Part shown: positions 16,062 to 25,707 of the stretch, piece by piece
How positions within the stretch are numbered: position 1 is the stretch's first letter
Layout of the letters: each line of letters begins with the position of its first letter
Assembly: GCF_002902575.1 (NCBI RefSeq)
Contig: NZ_PPRD01000012.1
Span: forward strand, 1-45,446
Direction: 5' to 3'
Origin: Staphylococcus croceilyticus
GTDB lineage: Bacteria > Bacillota > Bacilli > Staphylococcales > Staphylococcaceae
DNA: 45,446 nucleotides
Notes under the pieces: model-generated
Seen by the model: the letters and a program-made list of their open reading frames with translations, nothing else
Databases searched by the model: none
What the model was told of the DNA's origin: nothing
Program-made: the position numbers and the translations under genes

Positions 16062-16191
16062 AAATGAGTTGTATTTCAAAAACTATTAGAGTAAAAAATA
16101 AATGTTAATTTATTCATTTATAAAATAGAAAATAGAATGAATTATGGTAAAATAATAGTATTGTGAAAGACAAGAATAGGAGGGCAATACC

Positions 16192-16692
16192 ATGCAAGAG
16201 CGCATCACGAATTATGTACTGAATGGTGAATTTGAACAAGTTAGACAACTTATGTCCCAAGCTGACTTCTTAGATTTTGAAGAAGCTTATATCTCTTGTG
16301 CCCATGAACATGAAAGTATGATGTTTTATACATGTATCTTAGATATGATTAAATTTGAAGAAAGCGCTGAATTGCATGATTTAGCATTCCTATTATTAGT
16401 TTATCCATTAAGTGAAGTGGAAGGCGCGCTTGACTCAGCGTATTATCACGCACAATCTTCTATTCAATTAACAAATGGTCAAGAAGTTAAAAGCTTACTA
16501 CAAATGTTGTTATTACATGCCATTCCTGAACCTGTTATTTCAGATTCCGAAGCATTTAAAGTAGCTAAACAAATTTTAAAATTAGATCCAAAAAACCATG
16601 TTGCCAGAAACGCGTTAAAAGAAACAGCAAAACGTATGGACAACGTGGTAGTCGATATTAACGAGTTGCAACAATATGGTCGCTCGAAATAA
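16192..16692 (+). CDS. Conserved staphylococcal protein, alpha-helical, unknown function
   Basis: A 166-residue soluble protein without signal or membrane segment. It looks wholly helical; the C-terminal part (AFKVAKQILKLDPKNHVARNALKE) reads like a tetratricopeptide-type helix pair. I recognise it only as the small protein next to dhaM in staphylococci and cannot assign a function. ATG 16192 has AGGAGGG upstream. It has its own terminator. Confidence 0.8.
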   Translation: MQERITNYVLNGEFEQVRQLMSQADFLDFEEAYISCAHEHESMMFYTCILDMIKFEESAELHDLAFLLLVYPLSEVEGALDSAYYHAQSSIQLTNGQEVKSLLQMLLLHAIPEPVISDSEAFKVAKQILKLDPKNHVARNALKETAKRMDNVVVDINELQQYGRSK

Positions 16693-16701
16693 ATTTTAAC
16701 G

Positions 16702-16747
16702 AAACCGGTATGAGGAGTAAGTGCTTCTTTAATACTGGTTTTTTTAT
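16702..16747 (+). terminator. Terminator after the 16192 gene
   Basis: AAACCGGTAT at 16702-16711 pairs with ATACTGGTTT at 16732-16741 (one G-U), then a run of T. Confidence 0.88.
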
Positions 16748-16912
16748 TGATATATATCTTTCTTGAAACAACATCTTGCCTCCATTGCTAGTTACTCATT
16801 TATGAAAATATCTTCAAATATTTACATTTTTACGAAATTATTTAATTTGTCCTAATCGTTATCAGAATAGGTATGATAGCCCGAAACGTTGTCATTTAAC
16901 GAATATACACTG

Positions 16913-16965
16913 TTGCATATTCTTATCAATACGTTATAATTCACACGTGTCAAATTTAAGGAGGT
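16913..16965 (+). promoter_or_regulatory. Promoter and RBS of the ykvI-like gene
   Basis: -35 TTGCAT at 16913-16918, 16-base spacer, -10 TATAAT at 16935-16940. Transcription should start near 16947, exactly where the longest open frame begins, which rules out that GTG. AAGGAGGT at 16958-16965 sets the start at ATG 16977. Confidence 0.72.
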
Positions 16966-16976
16966 TATTATATCGC

Positions 16977-18044
16977 ATGGGATTAAATAAAGAAGCTATA
17001 AAAATTGGTTTCGCTTATGTGGGCATTGTGGTCGGTGCTGGATTCTCAACTGGCCAAGAAGTTATGCAATTCTTTACACCATATGGCCTATGGTCATATA
17101 TTGGCGTATTACTTTCAGGTTTAATTCTTGGTTTCATTGGTCGTCAAGTTGCGAAAATTGGTACCGCTTTTGAAGCCACAAACCATGAATCAACATTACA
17201 ATATTTATTTGGGGAAAAGTTCAGTAAGATTTTCGACTATATTCTAGTCTTCTTCTTATTTGGTATCGCTGTTACGATGATTGCTGGTGCAGGATCAACC
17301 TTCCAAGAAAGTTTCGGAATTCCGACTTGGCTAGGCGCTCTGATTATGACAGTTATCATTTATTTAACATTATTACTCGACTTTAATAAGATTGTAAGCG
17401 CACTTGGTATTGTTACACCATTCTTAATTATTATGGTAATTCTTATTGCCGTTTATTATTTATTTGCAGGTAGTATTTCAATCAGTGAAGTCAACCAAAC
17501 AGTAGATAAAACAAGTGTTTTCTGGGGGATTGTAAGAGGCTTAATGTATGGCGGTTTAGCCTTTGCAGTAGGCTTTAGTACCATCGTTGCTATCGGTGGC
17601 GATGCTTCAAAACGTAAAGTATCAGGCGCTGGTGCAATGTTTGGTGGCGTTATTTATACTATTCTATTAGCATTAATCAATTTCGCCTTACAAGCAGAAT
17701 ATCCTCATATTAAAAATGTTGAAATTCCAACATTAACATTAGCTAATGATATTAACCCTTGGATTGGACTTGTGCTTACTATTATTATGCTAGCAGTAAT
17801 GTACAATACTATCTTAGGTTTATGTTATTCATTCGCTGCTCGTTTTACAGAGCCTTACAGCAAAAAATATCATATCTTTATTATCATAATGATGATTGCT
17901 GCGTTTATCTTAAGTTTCGTTGGATTCGCAGATTTAATTAATTTCTTATATAACATTATGGGTGTCGTTGGTCTATTCATCGTTGTAGCCGTATTAATTA
18001 AATACTACCTACGTAAGAAAGACGATAAAGATCATATTGCATAA
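16977..18044 (+). CDS. YkvI-family membrane carrier
   Basis: A 355-residue integral membrane protein with about ten to eleven hydrophobic helices. It begins with GFAYVGIVVGAGFSTGQE, the conserved N-terminal motif of the YkvI family within the APC/branched-chain-carrier-like superfamily. A glycine-rich discontinuous helix with VGAGFSTGQE is typical of LeuT-fold sodium- or proton-coupled symporters. Substrate unknown. The gene is monocistronic, with its own promoter and terminator. Confidence 0.85.
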   Translation: MGLNKEAIKIGFAYVGIVVGAGFSTGQEVMQFFTPYGLWSYIGVLLSGLILGFIGRQVAKIGTAFEATNHESTLQYLFGEKFSKIFDYILVFFLFGIAVTMIAGAGSTFQESFGIPTWLGALIMTVIIYLTLLLDFNKIVSALGIVTPFLIIMVILIAVYYLFAGSISISEVNQTVDKTSVFWGIVRGLMYGGLAFAVGFSTIVAIGGDASKRKVSGAGAMFGGVIYTILLALINFALQAEYPHIKNVEIPTLTLANDINPWIGLVLTIIMLAVMYNTILGLCYSFAARFTEPYSKKYHIFIIIMMIAAFILSFVGFADLINFLYNIMGVVGLFIVVAVLIKYYLRKKDDKDHIA

Positions 18045-18082
18045 ACCCAGACTTTACAATTTAGAATGAATGTTTTACCCTT

Positions 18083-18126
18083 AAAAGCAATTCGTGAACT
18101 TGATACGGATTGCTTTTTCTTTTTTT
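18083..18126 (+). terminator. Terminator after the ykvI-like gene
   Basis: AAAAGCAATTCGT at 18083-18095 pairs with ACGGATTGCTTTT at 18105-18117 (one G-U), followed by a T-rich tail. Confidence 0.9.
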
Positions 18127-18175
18127 GAAAAGGCAGAACCCAATAACCAATCTTCAGTTGAAAGGACTGCAGGGG

Positions 18176-19222
18176 ATGACGAACCAACGTAAATGGCTAA
18201 CTATGACAAGTATAGTGGTGTTAATTGTGGGGGGATTGTTAGCGTGGAATTTATATTCACATTATCAACACACCCAAAAACAGCAAATTGCCCGTGAAAA
18301 GGTAAAAGTCGATAATCCGAATGTCAAACTTTTTCAAAATATAACGTATAATACACATATACCGGGCAGTCAATTAGATATCATGACGCCTACTGATGTG
18401 GATAAGGATAGTAAATTGCCGGTTATCTTTTGGATGCATGGCGGTGGCTATGTAGCGGGAGATAAACAGTATAAGAATCCGTTACTTTCACAGATTGTCG
18501 AACAAGGCTACGTCGTCGTTAACGTTAACTACGCTTTAGCACCAAATTTTAAATATCCAACACCTTTAATACAAATGAACGACGCGGTGCAATTTATCAA
18601 AAATAACAAAGACCATTTCCCAATAGATTTGAATCAAGTTGTGATAGGTGGAGATTCAGCAGGTGCGCAATTGACAAGCCAATTTGTTGCAATGCAAACT
18701 AATCCTCAATTACGACAAGAAATGAATTTTAAACAACAATTTACGCCACAGCAATTGAAAGGCGCTATCTTTTTTGGTGGGTTCTATGACATGAAGACAG
18801 TTAGAGCGACAGAATTCCCTAGAATTCAAATGTTCATGCGCAGTTATACCGGTAAAAGCCATTGGGAAACAGACTTTAAGAATATTTCTCAAATGTCTAC
18901 GCTTAATCAAGTCACTAAAGATTATCCAGCAACCTTCTTATCAGTAGGTGATGCCGATCCATTCTATAGTCAAAATATTGAGTTTTATCATAAGTTGAAA
19001 GATGAACATGTGCCTGTTAGCACGTTATTTTACGATGGTTCTCATCATTTACATCACCAATATCAGTTTCATCTCGATAAACCAGAATCTAAAGAAAATA
19101 TGAAGCGGGTTCTTGAGTTTCTAAGTCGTAATACGTCATCTTCAGGTGTTGAACAACAACAACAAGCACCACTAGACGGTTCGACGAATTCGGATAGCCA
19201 TTTCTCATTATCACCTTATTAA
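18176..19222 (+). CDS. Membrane-anchored alpha/beta hydrolase (HSL-type esterase/lipase)
   Basis: A 348-residue esterase of the hormone-sensitive-lipase family. One N-terminal membrane anchor (about residues 9-25) puts the catalytic domain outside the membrane. The oxyanion-hole motif HGGGY is at 88-92, nucleophile Ser161 is in GGDSAGA, the acid is probably the Asp in VGDADPFY, and the His is in DGSHHLHHQ. The tail is Gln/Ser-rich and probably disordered. The frame opens at 18110 inside the previous terminator, so ATG 18176, with AAAGGA upstream, is the start. Natural substrate unknown. Confidence 0.86.
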   Translation: MTNQRKWLTMTSIVVLIVGGLLAWNLYSHYQHTQKQQIAREKVKVDNPNVKLFQNITYNTHIPGSQLDIMTPTDVDKDSKLPVIFWMHGGGYVAGDKQYKNPLLSQIVEQGYVVVNVNYALAPNFKYPTPLIQMNDAVQFIKNNKDHFPIDLNQVVIGGDSAGAQLTSQFVAMQTNPQLRQEMNFKQQFTPQQLKGAIFFGGFYDMKTVRATEFPRIQMFMRSYTGKSHWETDFKNISQMSTLNQVTKDYPATFLSVGDADPFYSQNIEFYHKLKDEHVPVSTLFYDGSHHLHHQYQFHLDKPESKENMKRVLEFLSRNTSSSGVEQQQQAPLDGSTNSDSHFSLSPY

Positions 19223-19239
19223 AAATAACAATAAAAAAC

Positions 19240-19275
19240 GTCCTGAGAATTGAAATCAATTCTCAGGACATTTTT
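19240..19275. terminator. Bidirectional terminator between esterase and GNAT genes
   Basis: GTCCTGAGAATT at 19240-19251 and AATTCTCAGGAC at 19258-19269 form a perfect 12-bp stem with T-runs on both sides, serving the convergent genes. Confidence 0.92.
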
Positions 19276-19354
19276 ATTGTATTGGACGAATTAAATGTGT
19301 ACTTAAAATTAATCATTATGACTATGATTAGCGTATAATATATACTGTAATTAT

Positions 19355-19861
19355 TCAGATAAGTAACTTGGCCATGACATATTTATTGTAGTATTTGCCA
19401 TCGATATATAATTTGTCTTTAAGTTCGCCTTCAATGTTAAAACCCGCACCTTTAAAAAGTTCAACAGCCCGATCGTTTTCAGGAACAATTGAAGCTTCGA
19501 GACGTTTAATGTCGTGATTAATAGCCCAAGCTTCTACAGCATTGATGAGCGCTAAACCTACACCATGTTTTTGATATAATTGACTGACGCCAAGTGTTAG
19601 AACGGCTTCGTGTTTGATACGCTCTAACTCTTCAGTGGTAACTAATGCAGAGCCTACTAATTGGTCATCTTGTTCGGCAACGAAAATCGTATTACGCGGA
19701 GAGGTAATAATGCGTTCCAGATAGTCACTAACACTTGAAACGCTTGGTGTGAATTCGCCAGGATTATATAGTGTATAGTCTGATTCATCATATATTTTGC
19801 TAAGAAGTTTCATAAAGTCTTCAACGTCTTTGATACTGATTTCGCGAATGATATGAGCCAT
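19355..19861 (-). CDS. GNAT family N-acetyltransferase
   Basis: A 168-residue GCN5-related acetyltransferase. An acetyl-CoA binding segment is visible as LGVSQLYQKHGVGLALINAVE, in which Q-K-H-G-V-G replaces the usual R/Q-x-x-G-x-G/A loop, followed by RLEASIVPENDRAVELFKGAGF. Substrate unknown. The frame opens at TTG 19876, but ATG 19861 sits 7 bases after GGGAGG, so the shorter form is right. It is transcribed away from graX. Confidence 0.88.
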   Translation of the reverse strand: MAHIIREISIKDVEDFMKLLSKIYDESDYTLYNPGEFTPSVSSVSDYLERIITSPRNTIFVAEQDDQLVGSALVTTEELERIKHEAVLTLGVSQLYQKHGVGLALINAVEAWAINHDIKRLEASIVPENDRAVELFKGAGFNIEGELKDKLYIDGKYYNKYVMAKLLI

Positions 19862-20023
19862 TTGGCTTCCTCCCAATGTAATGCATTTAAAGAGGATAGA
19901 CCTCCAATTATTTGTAACTAAATAAATTTAGGTTTTCCTCTTATCTTAAAGATTATTATACCAATATTTTTTGTATATACATATAATAAAAAAATTTTGA
20001 AAATAAAAGGAGCAATTCTAAAT

Positions 20024-20947
20024 ATGAAACCGAATGTATTATTAGCTGGCGGTAGTGGTTATATTGGTAAATATATTAGTAATGCAATAGAAAATGATGT
20101 TAACTTATATGCATTGTCTAAATATCCAAATACTAAAAAAGAGCATAACGACCGTATTCAGTGGTTGCAACGGGATATTTATAACTATGAAGATGTTGTA
20201 GCAGCTATGGAAGGGATGGACATCGCCGTTTATTATTTAGATCCGAATAAAAACTCTGCTAAGTTAACTCAAGCAACGGCTCGTGACTTAAATTTAATTG
20301 CTGCAGATAACTTTGCGCGAGCGGCAGCTAAACAAGGGCTTCATAAAATAGTGTATGTGAGCGGTAGTCGTTTCGACAGTGAAACGGTTCAACGTTTAGA
20401 AAATTATGGCGTACCTGTTGAAACAACAAATACTCAAATTAAACGACCCCATATTAACGTAGAATTGCAAGTATCTAAGTATGATGATGTACGCACAGCG
20501 TTAAGAATTATCTTACCTAGAAAATGGACTTTAACGCACATAGTTGATTATTTCTTTACATGGCTTAATGAAACACGTGGGACATTGGTACATACGTATA
20601 AAAAAGATGATCATTATATTATTTATTCACGAAACAAGGCTAAGCCATTGCTAATTTTAAAGAAGAAGGAAAACGATACTGGACTAGTCACATTACATCT
20701 TGTAGGCGGTTCAATGGTTAAACCTAATTTTAAAAAGCAAGGGAAGTTAGAATTTCGCCAAATTAAGAGTACACGTCTCGTTATAGTTCATTTATACGAC
20801 TATATTCCTAGATTATTCTGGCCATTGTATTATTTTATCCAAGCGCCAATACAAGGTTTAATCATGAGAGGATTTGAAATTGATTGTCGTATTAAACATT
20901 TCAATGGACGCGTCCAATCTGGAGAAAAAATGAAATATACAAAATGA
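20024..20947 (+). CDS. graX: Auxiliary protein GraX of the Gra/Vra system (NAD(P)-binding fold)
   Basis: A 307-residue protein with a Rossmann-type N terminus (VLLAGGSGYIGKYI, a GxxGxxG loop) resembling atypical short-chain dehydrogenases. Position directly before graR and graS identifies it as GraX, a membrane-associated adaptor shown in S. aureus to work with GraRS and VraFG. No oxidoreductase activity can be inferred. ATG 20024 follows AAAAGGAG; the upstream TTG at 19997 is too early. graR begins 15 bases after its stop. Confidence 0.9.
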   Translation: MKPNVLLAGGSGYIGKYISNAIENDVNLYALSKYPNTKKEHNDRIQWLQRDIYNYEDVVAAMEGMDIAVYYLDPNKNSAKLTQATARDLNLIAADNFARAAAKQGLHKIVYVSGSRFDSETVQRLENYGVPVETTNTQIKRPHINVELQVSKYDDVRTALRIILPRKWTLTHIVDYFFTWLNETRGTLVHTYKKDDHYIIYSRNKAKPLLILKKKENDTGLVTLHLVGGSMVKPNFKKQGKLEFRQIKSTRLVIVHLYDYIPRLFWPLYYFIQAPIQGLIMRGFEIDCRIKHFNGRVQSGEKMKYTK

Positions 20948-20962
20948 TAAGGTGATAAAATC

Positions 20963-21637
20963 ATGCAAGTATTATTGGTAGAAGATGATCAAACATTATT
21001 CCAAGAATTGAAGAAAGAATTAGAACATTGGGATTTCTTTGTAACAGGTATTAACGATTTTAGTTCAGTAATGGAGACATATGAAGAAGCCAAGCCAGAA
21101 ATTGTCATTATGGACGTGCAATTACCTAAATACGATGGCTTTTACTGGTGCCGTAAAATTAGACAAGTATCTAATGTACCTATCTTATTTTTATCTTCTC
21201 GTGATAATCCAATGGACCAAGTAATGAGTATGGAACTTGGTGCTGACGATTATATGCAAAAACCTTTCCATACTAATGTATTAATTGCGAAGTTACAAGC
21301 TATTTATCGACGTGTATATGAATTTGGTGCAGAAGAAAAGCGTACATTGAATTGGCAAGATACCATAGTCGATTTATCTAAAGATAGTATTCAAAAAGGC
21401 GAGACGGTCATTTATTTATCTAAAACAGAAATGATCATTTTAGAAATGCTTATTCAAAAACAAAATCAAATTGTTACGCGCGATACCTTAATTACAGCAT
21501 TATGGGACGATGAAGCTTTTGTCAGCGATAATACATTAACTGTGAATGTTAACCGTTTAAGAAAGAAATTAGCTGACATCGAAATGGATACTCAAATTGA
21601 AACTAAAGTAGGCAAAGGTTACATGGCACATGAGTAA
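20963..21637 (+). CDS. graR: Response regulator GraR
   Basis: A 224-residue OmpR-family response regulator: receiver domain with phospho-acceptor Asp51 (VIMDVQLP) and Lys in YMQKPF, then a winged-helix DNA-binding domain ending in TKVGKGYMA. In S. aureus GraR activates dlt, mprF and vraFG in response to cationic antimicrobial peptides. Its 3' end overlaps graS by eight bases. Confidence 0.96.
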   Translation: MQVLLVEDDQTLFQELKKELEHWDFFVTGINDFSSVMETYEEAKPEIVIMDVQLPKYDGFYWCRKIRQVSNVPILFLSSRDNPMDQVMSMELGADDYMQKPFHTNVLIAKLQAIYRRVYEFGAEEKRTLNWQDTIVDLSKDSIQKGETVIYLSKTEMIILEMLIQKQNQIVTRDTLITALWDDEAFVSDNTLTVNVNRLRKKLADIEMDTQIETKVGKGYMAHE

Positions 21638-22670
21638 TATAAAATGGTTTTGGTTATTTCTAAAAACACGAAGTAATTGGATATTTTGGATAGTTTTTTT
21701 ACATCTCATTTTATTAGGTATTGCTTATATTGATTATGATATTGCGATTCGCAGTGTGGCTTATATTGTATCGTTAAACCTTGGTTTAACGTGTGTATTT
21801 CTTGTTTTTACTTTTCTAAAAGAAGTAAAAATATATCAACATTTGCATAATAATAAAGAAATTGAAGAAATAAAGCATAAAGAGTTAGCGGAAAATCCAT
21901 TTCAACAAGAAATGGTCGATTATTTGTATCGCAAATTAACGAATCAAAAAGAAAAAGTAGTGGAACAACAGCTTCATATACAAAATACCGAGCAGTCATT
22001 AACTGAATTTGTGCATGATATCAAAACTCCTGTGACAGCGATGAAGCTATTGATTGATCAAGAAGAAGATGTGGAACATAAAAAAGCATTATTATACGAA
22101 TGGGCGCGTATTAATGAATTATTAGATAAGCAACTTTATTTAACACGATTAGAATCAAAAAATAAAGATATGTACTTTGAATTAGTTCCGTTAAAACGAC
22201 TAGTAATTGAAGAAATCCAACTAACACGCCATATTAGTCAAGCTAAGGGAATTGGCTATGATTTGAATTTTGATATTACGCCTGAAGTATATACAGATGT
22301 GAAATGGTGTCGCATGATGATACGTCAAATTTTATCAAATTCATTGAAATATTCTCAAAATCAAGACATTGTCATTCGTTCTTTTAATCGCGACGGTTAT
22401 GTAGCACTGGAAATTAAAGATTTCGGTAGAGGAATTAGTCACAAAGACTTACCACGTATATTTGAACGTGGATTTACTTCTACAGCGAATCGTAACGAAA
22501 CCACATCTTCTGGTATAGGTTTGTACTTAGTTGATAGCGTGAAACAACAGTTAGGAATTGATGTGGGAGTAACGTCTACCGTCGGCGAGGGAACTACATT
22601 TGTCTTAACTTTTCCAAAGCAAAATGAAATCACAGAACGAATGGGTCAAGTGACAACAATGTCATATTAA
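21630..22670 (+). CDS. graS: Sensor histidine kinase GraS
   Basis: A 346-residue intramembrane-sensing kinase with two helices (about 17-33 and 43-62) joined by a very short outer loop, DYDIAIRS at 35-42. It also has a cytoplasmic linker, phospho-acceptor His129 in FVHDIKTP, and an HATPase domain (N box near SNSLKYS, G boxes KDFGRGI and SSGIGLYLV). It senses cationic peptides with VraFG. The outer loop lacks the third aspartate described for S. aureus GraS. The start is coupled to graR by overlap. Confidence 0.95.
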   Translation: MSNIKWFWLFLKTRSNWIFWIVFLHLILLGIAYIDYDIAIRSVAYIVSLNLGLTCVFLVFTFLKEVKIYQHLHNNKEIEEIKHKELAENPFQQEMVDYLYRKLTNQKEKVVEQQLHIQNTEQSLTEFVHDIKTPVTAMKLLIDQEEDVEHKKALLYEWARINELLDKQLYLTRLESKNKDMYFELVPLKRLVIEEIQLTRHISQAKGIGYDLNFDITPEVYTDVKWCRMMIRQILSNSLKYSQNQDIVIRSFNRDGYVALEIKDFGRGISHKDLPRIFERGFTSTANRNETTSSGIGLYLVDSVKQQLGIDVGVTSTVGEGTTFVLTFPKQNEITERMGQVTTMSY

Positions 22671-22703
22671 ATGCGTGATTTGTCATTTCATCTTCATTTC
22701 TAT

Positions 22704-22785
22704 CATTGCATTAGAGACTATAATAAAACTGATTAAACAGGTACGAAATACTTAACAATGTTGAATATAAAGAAGAATGAGGTGA
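22704..22785 (+). promoter_or_regulatory. Promoter region and RBS of vraFG
   Basis: TATAAT at 22719-22724 has only a weak -35 (TTTCTA-like) 16 bases upstream, as expected for an activator-dependent promoter. GAGGTGA at 22779-22785 sets the TTG start of vraF at 22795. No perfect ACAAATTTGT-type GraR palindrome is present. Confidence 0.55.
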
Positions 22786-22794
22786 AACATCCAG

Positions 22795-23556
22795 TTGACA
22801 ATATTAGAGGCGAAACAAGTAACAAAGACATATGGCACGAAACAAACGGCACAAGAAGTATTAAAAGGGATTGATTTAGCTATTGAAGAAGGCGAATTCG
22901 TGTCTATTATGGGTCCATCTGGTTCAGGTAAAACGACTTTATTAAATGTATTAAGTTCGATTGACTATTTGACTCATGGCTCAGTTATTTTAGGAGACCA
23001 ACAATTAGAAAAATTATCGAATAAAGCATTATCTGAAATTAGAAAGAAAGATATAGGATTTATCTTTCAAGAATACAATTTATTGCATACTTTAACAGTT
23101 AAAGAGAATATAATGTTGCCGTTATCGGTTCAGAAACTGAGTAAGCAAGAAATGAATGAACGATATGAACGTATTACAAAAAGGCTTAACATTTTTGATA
23201 TTAGTAACAAATATCCATCAGAAATATCTGGTGGACAGCGCCAACGTACGTCAGCGGCGCGTGCGTTTATTACACACCCAAAGATTATCTTCGCTGATGA
23301 GCCAACTGGAGCATTAGATTCAAAAAATACGCGAGATTTGTTGCAACGTTTTCAAATGATTAATGACTTATATAATGCAACGATTGTCATGGTGACGCAT
23401 GATCCTTTAGCAGCAAGTTTCTCTAATCGTGTGGTTATGTTGAAAGATGGGCAAGTGTTCACGCAATTGTATCAAGGTGAAGATGATAGTCAAACCTTCC
23501 ATAAAGAGATTTTACGTGCGCAAAGTATTTTAGGTGGCATGGTCTATGAGTTTTAG
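22795..23556 (+). CDS. vraF: VraF, ATPase of the VraFG bacitracin/cationic-peptide ABC module
   Basis: A 253-residue BceA-type ATPase with Walker A GPSGSGKTT, the signature SGGQRQR and Walker B IIFADEPTGALDS. With VraG it senses and helps resist cationic peptides by signalling to GraS. The start is TTG 22795, nine bases after GAGGTGA; no in-frame ATG is nearby. Its end overlaps vraG by 11 bases. Confidence 0.95.
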   Translation: MTILEAKQVTKTYGTKQTAQEVLKGIDLAIEEGEFVSIMGPSGSGKTTLLNVLSSIDYLTHGSVILGDQQLEKLSNKALSEIRKKDIGFIFQEYNLLHTLTVKENIMLPLSVQKLSKQEMNERYERITKRLNIFDISNKYPSEISGGQRQRTSAARAFITHPKIIFADEPTGALDSKNTRDLLQRFQMINDLYNATIVMVTHDPLAASFSNRVVMLKDGQVFTQLYQGEDDSQTFHKEILRAQSILGGMVYEF

Positions 23557-25435
23557 TCATATTATATGGAAGAATTTTAAGCAAAACGTGACGCATTATG
23601 CCATCTATCTCTTCTCGCTCATACTTAGTATTGTGTTGTTTTTCAGTTTTATTACTATTAAGTATGTCCATCATTTACATATACATCAATCATTATCAAT
23701 GGTGCGACAAGGCTCTCAGATTGGGAGTTATTTTCTATTTATTATTATTATCGTTTTTATTATCTATACCAACATGTTGTTTATAAAGCGACGAAGTTAT
23801 GAATTTGGACTTTTACAAACGATAGGTTTAGATAAAAAGCGTATTATCTATATGTTAATGCTAGAACAAGTATTCATCTTTTTACTTACTGCTATTTTAG
23901 GTATTGGGATTGGTATTTTAGGCTCGAAGATTTTATTAATGATTGTATTGAAAATTTTAGGTATACATACCTCAGTATCCATTGTCTTTAGTTTTCAAGC
24001 TATTGGACAAACGTTATTAATTTTAGTGATGGCATACCTTTTAATCATCATACAAGCCTGGATATATTTAACTAAGCATTCCATTCAAAGTTTAATGAAA
24101 GCGCACGAAAGTAAAGATGAAAATCAAGTGACGCTCACTATTGGTGAAATTATTTTAGGAATATTGGGAATCGTTTTAATTCTCGCAGGTTATTATTTAT
24201 CAACGCGCTTCTTTGATTTAATAGATAATATCTTTATACCTTTCATTATTCTATTTCTTACAGTTATTGGGGCTTATTTCTTTTTTAGAAGTACTGTTTC
24301 TCTCATATTAAAGATGATTAAGCGTTTTAAAGGTGGAAATGTCAGTGTGAATGATGTCATTTTTACATCGTCACTAATGTTTCGTATTCGAAAAAACGCA
24401 TTCTCACTAACAGTTTTGGCAGTTGTTTCTGCAATTACAGTCTCTGTCTTATGCTTTGCGGCGCTTAGCCGAAGTTCATTAAACAATGAAGTGCTTTTAG
24501 AATCACCTCATGAAGTAACATTGAAAAATGAAAATATAGCAAATGAACTTGGAATTGAATTAGAGCATCATCACATCAATTATAATTATGACTTTAAAGA
24601 AGTTGTTTATTCTCAATTATATAAAGATCATTTATTTGATGTAAGTCCAGGTAAACCTTATGCTGTAACGGTTACTAGTGACAAATATTTTTCTAATATT
24701 TCTTTAGAAAAAGGGCAAGCCACGCTACTTATACCTAAAGGTGTAGCACACGGCTTGATGCAACATAGAGCACATGGAACAGCAGTTATAGGTACTAAGA
24801 AACACAATGTCAAAATTAAACTAAATAATGTAGTAAAGAAAATCTATTTTGAAGAAGATGTAGATTTGGGTGGTCCTACATTAGTTCTTAATCAAGATGA
24901 ATATAATTATCTTAAAGCACATTCAAAAAGTAAAAATGTTGTGTCGCAATATGGTTTTGATTTAAAACATAATAAAGATCTTCCTAAGCTAGAACGCATA
25001 GTAAGTAATTTGAATAAAGATGTTCAAACAAGAAGCCAAGTTGTAAGTGAAATATCTAGTTTAACTGGTATTTTATTATTCGTTTCATCATTCTTAGGTG
25101 TCGCATTCTTAATAGCAACAGGGTGTATTATTTATATTAAGCAAATTGATGAAACTGAAGATGATTTAGAAAATTATTCAGTGCTACGTAAATTAGGCTT
25201 TACTCAAAAAGATATGGCGCAAGGCTTAAAATTAAAAGTAGCGTTTAATTTCGGTCTACCATTAATTATTGCATTGTTACATGCTTATTTTGCTGCCTTA
25301 GTATTTATGAAATTAATTGGCTTCGGTAATCAAAGACCTATTTTTGTAGTTATGGTGATTTATACAATAATTTATAGTATTTTCGCGATTATTGCTTATA
25401 ACCATTCTAAACGAACAATTAATCACTCAATTTAG
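23546..25435 (+). CDS. vraG: VraG, BceB-type FtsX-domain permease
   Basis: A 629-residue permease with ten predicted helices in the BceB layout: helix 1, an FtsX block of helices 2-4, more helices, a large extracellular domain of about 200 residues (near 300-500), and a C-terminal FtsX block. The extracellular loop is the likely peptide-recognition part. ATG 23546 has AGGTGG eight bases upstream; the frame opens earlier at GTG 23534 without support. It ends at a weak hairpin overlapping the stop codon. Confidence 0.94.
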   Translation: MSFSHIIWKNFKQNVTHYAIYLFSLILSIVLFFSFITIKYVHHLHIHQSLSMVRQGSQIGSYFLFIIIIVFIIYTNMLFIKRRSYEFGLLQTIGLDKKRIIYMLMLEQVFIFLLTAILGIGIGILGSKILLMIVLKILGIHTSVSIVFSFQAIGQTLLILVMAYLLIIIQAWIYLTKHSIQSLMKAHESKDENQVTLTIGEIILGILGIVLILAGYYLSTRFFDLIDNIFIPFIILFLTVIGAYFFFRSTVSLILKMIKRFKGGNVSVNDVIFTSSLMFRIRKNAFSLTVLAVVSAITVSVLCFAALSRSSLNNEVLLESPHEVTLKNENIANELGIELEHHHINYNYDFKEVVYSQLYKDHLFDVSPGKPYAVTVTSDKYFSNISLEKGQATLLIPKGVAHGLMQHRAHGTAVIGTKKHNVKIKLNNVVKKIYFEEDVDLGGPTLVLNQDEYNYLKAHSKSKNVVSQYGFDLKHNKDLPKLERIVSNLNKDVQTRSQVVSEISSLTGILLFVSSFLGVAFLIATGCIIYIKQIDETEDDLENYSVLRKLGFTQKDMAQGLKLKVAFNFGLPLIIALLHAYFAALVFMKLIGFGNQRPIFVVMVIYTIIYSIFAIIAYNHSKRTINHSI

Positions 25436-25456
25436 AAAAATTGAGCTAATATTTTC
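25426..25456 (+). terminator. Weak hairpin at the end of vraG
   Basis: CTCAATTT at 25426-25433 and AAATTGAG at 25438-25445 form an AT-rich 8-bp stem over the stop codon, followed by CTAATATTTT. It may be a weak terminator. Confidence 0.45.
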
Positions 25457-25460
25457 TGTT

Positions 25461-25585
25461 TGTAAAGAATTTGTAAATGTAATTGTGGATATGTAAATTT
25501 TGTGATATTTTCAAGTAGGGACAAATTCAGTATTAGAGTCTTACATTTAAAAAAAGTAAAACATTATATTTACATAAAATTTACA
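25461..25585. promoter_or_regulatory. PhoP-box-like repeat array upstream of pit operon
   Basis: TGTAAA occurs at 25461-25466, 25472-25477 and 25492-25497; the first two are exactly 11 bases apart. In the opposite orientation TTTACA occurs at 25569-25574 and 25580-25585, again 11 bases apart. Direct TT(A/C/T)ACA repeats on an 11-base period are the Bacillus PhoP box. They lie between vraG and the phosphate transport genes, suggesting phosphate control. Confidence 0.6.
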
Positions 25586-25707
25586 AATTGTCAGAAAAAG
25601 GCATTTGAAAGTTCTTATCGTAAATGTATTCTTTATATTAAATTGTCTTACAACGAATAAAAATTAACGATGTGGTTGGTAACAATCGCTAAATTGGAGG
25701 CTTTATA

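Noticed and set aside
18110..18175. Upstream 22-residue extension of the esterase
   Set aside because: It begins inside the T-tail of the previous terminator and has no ribosome binding site.
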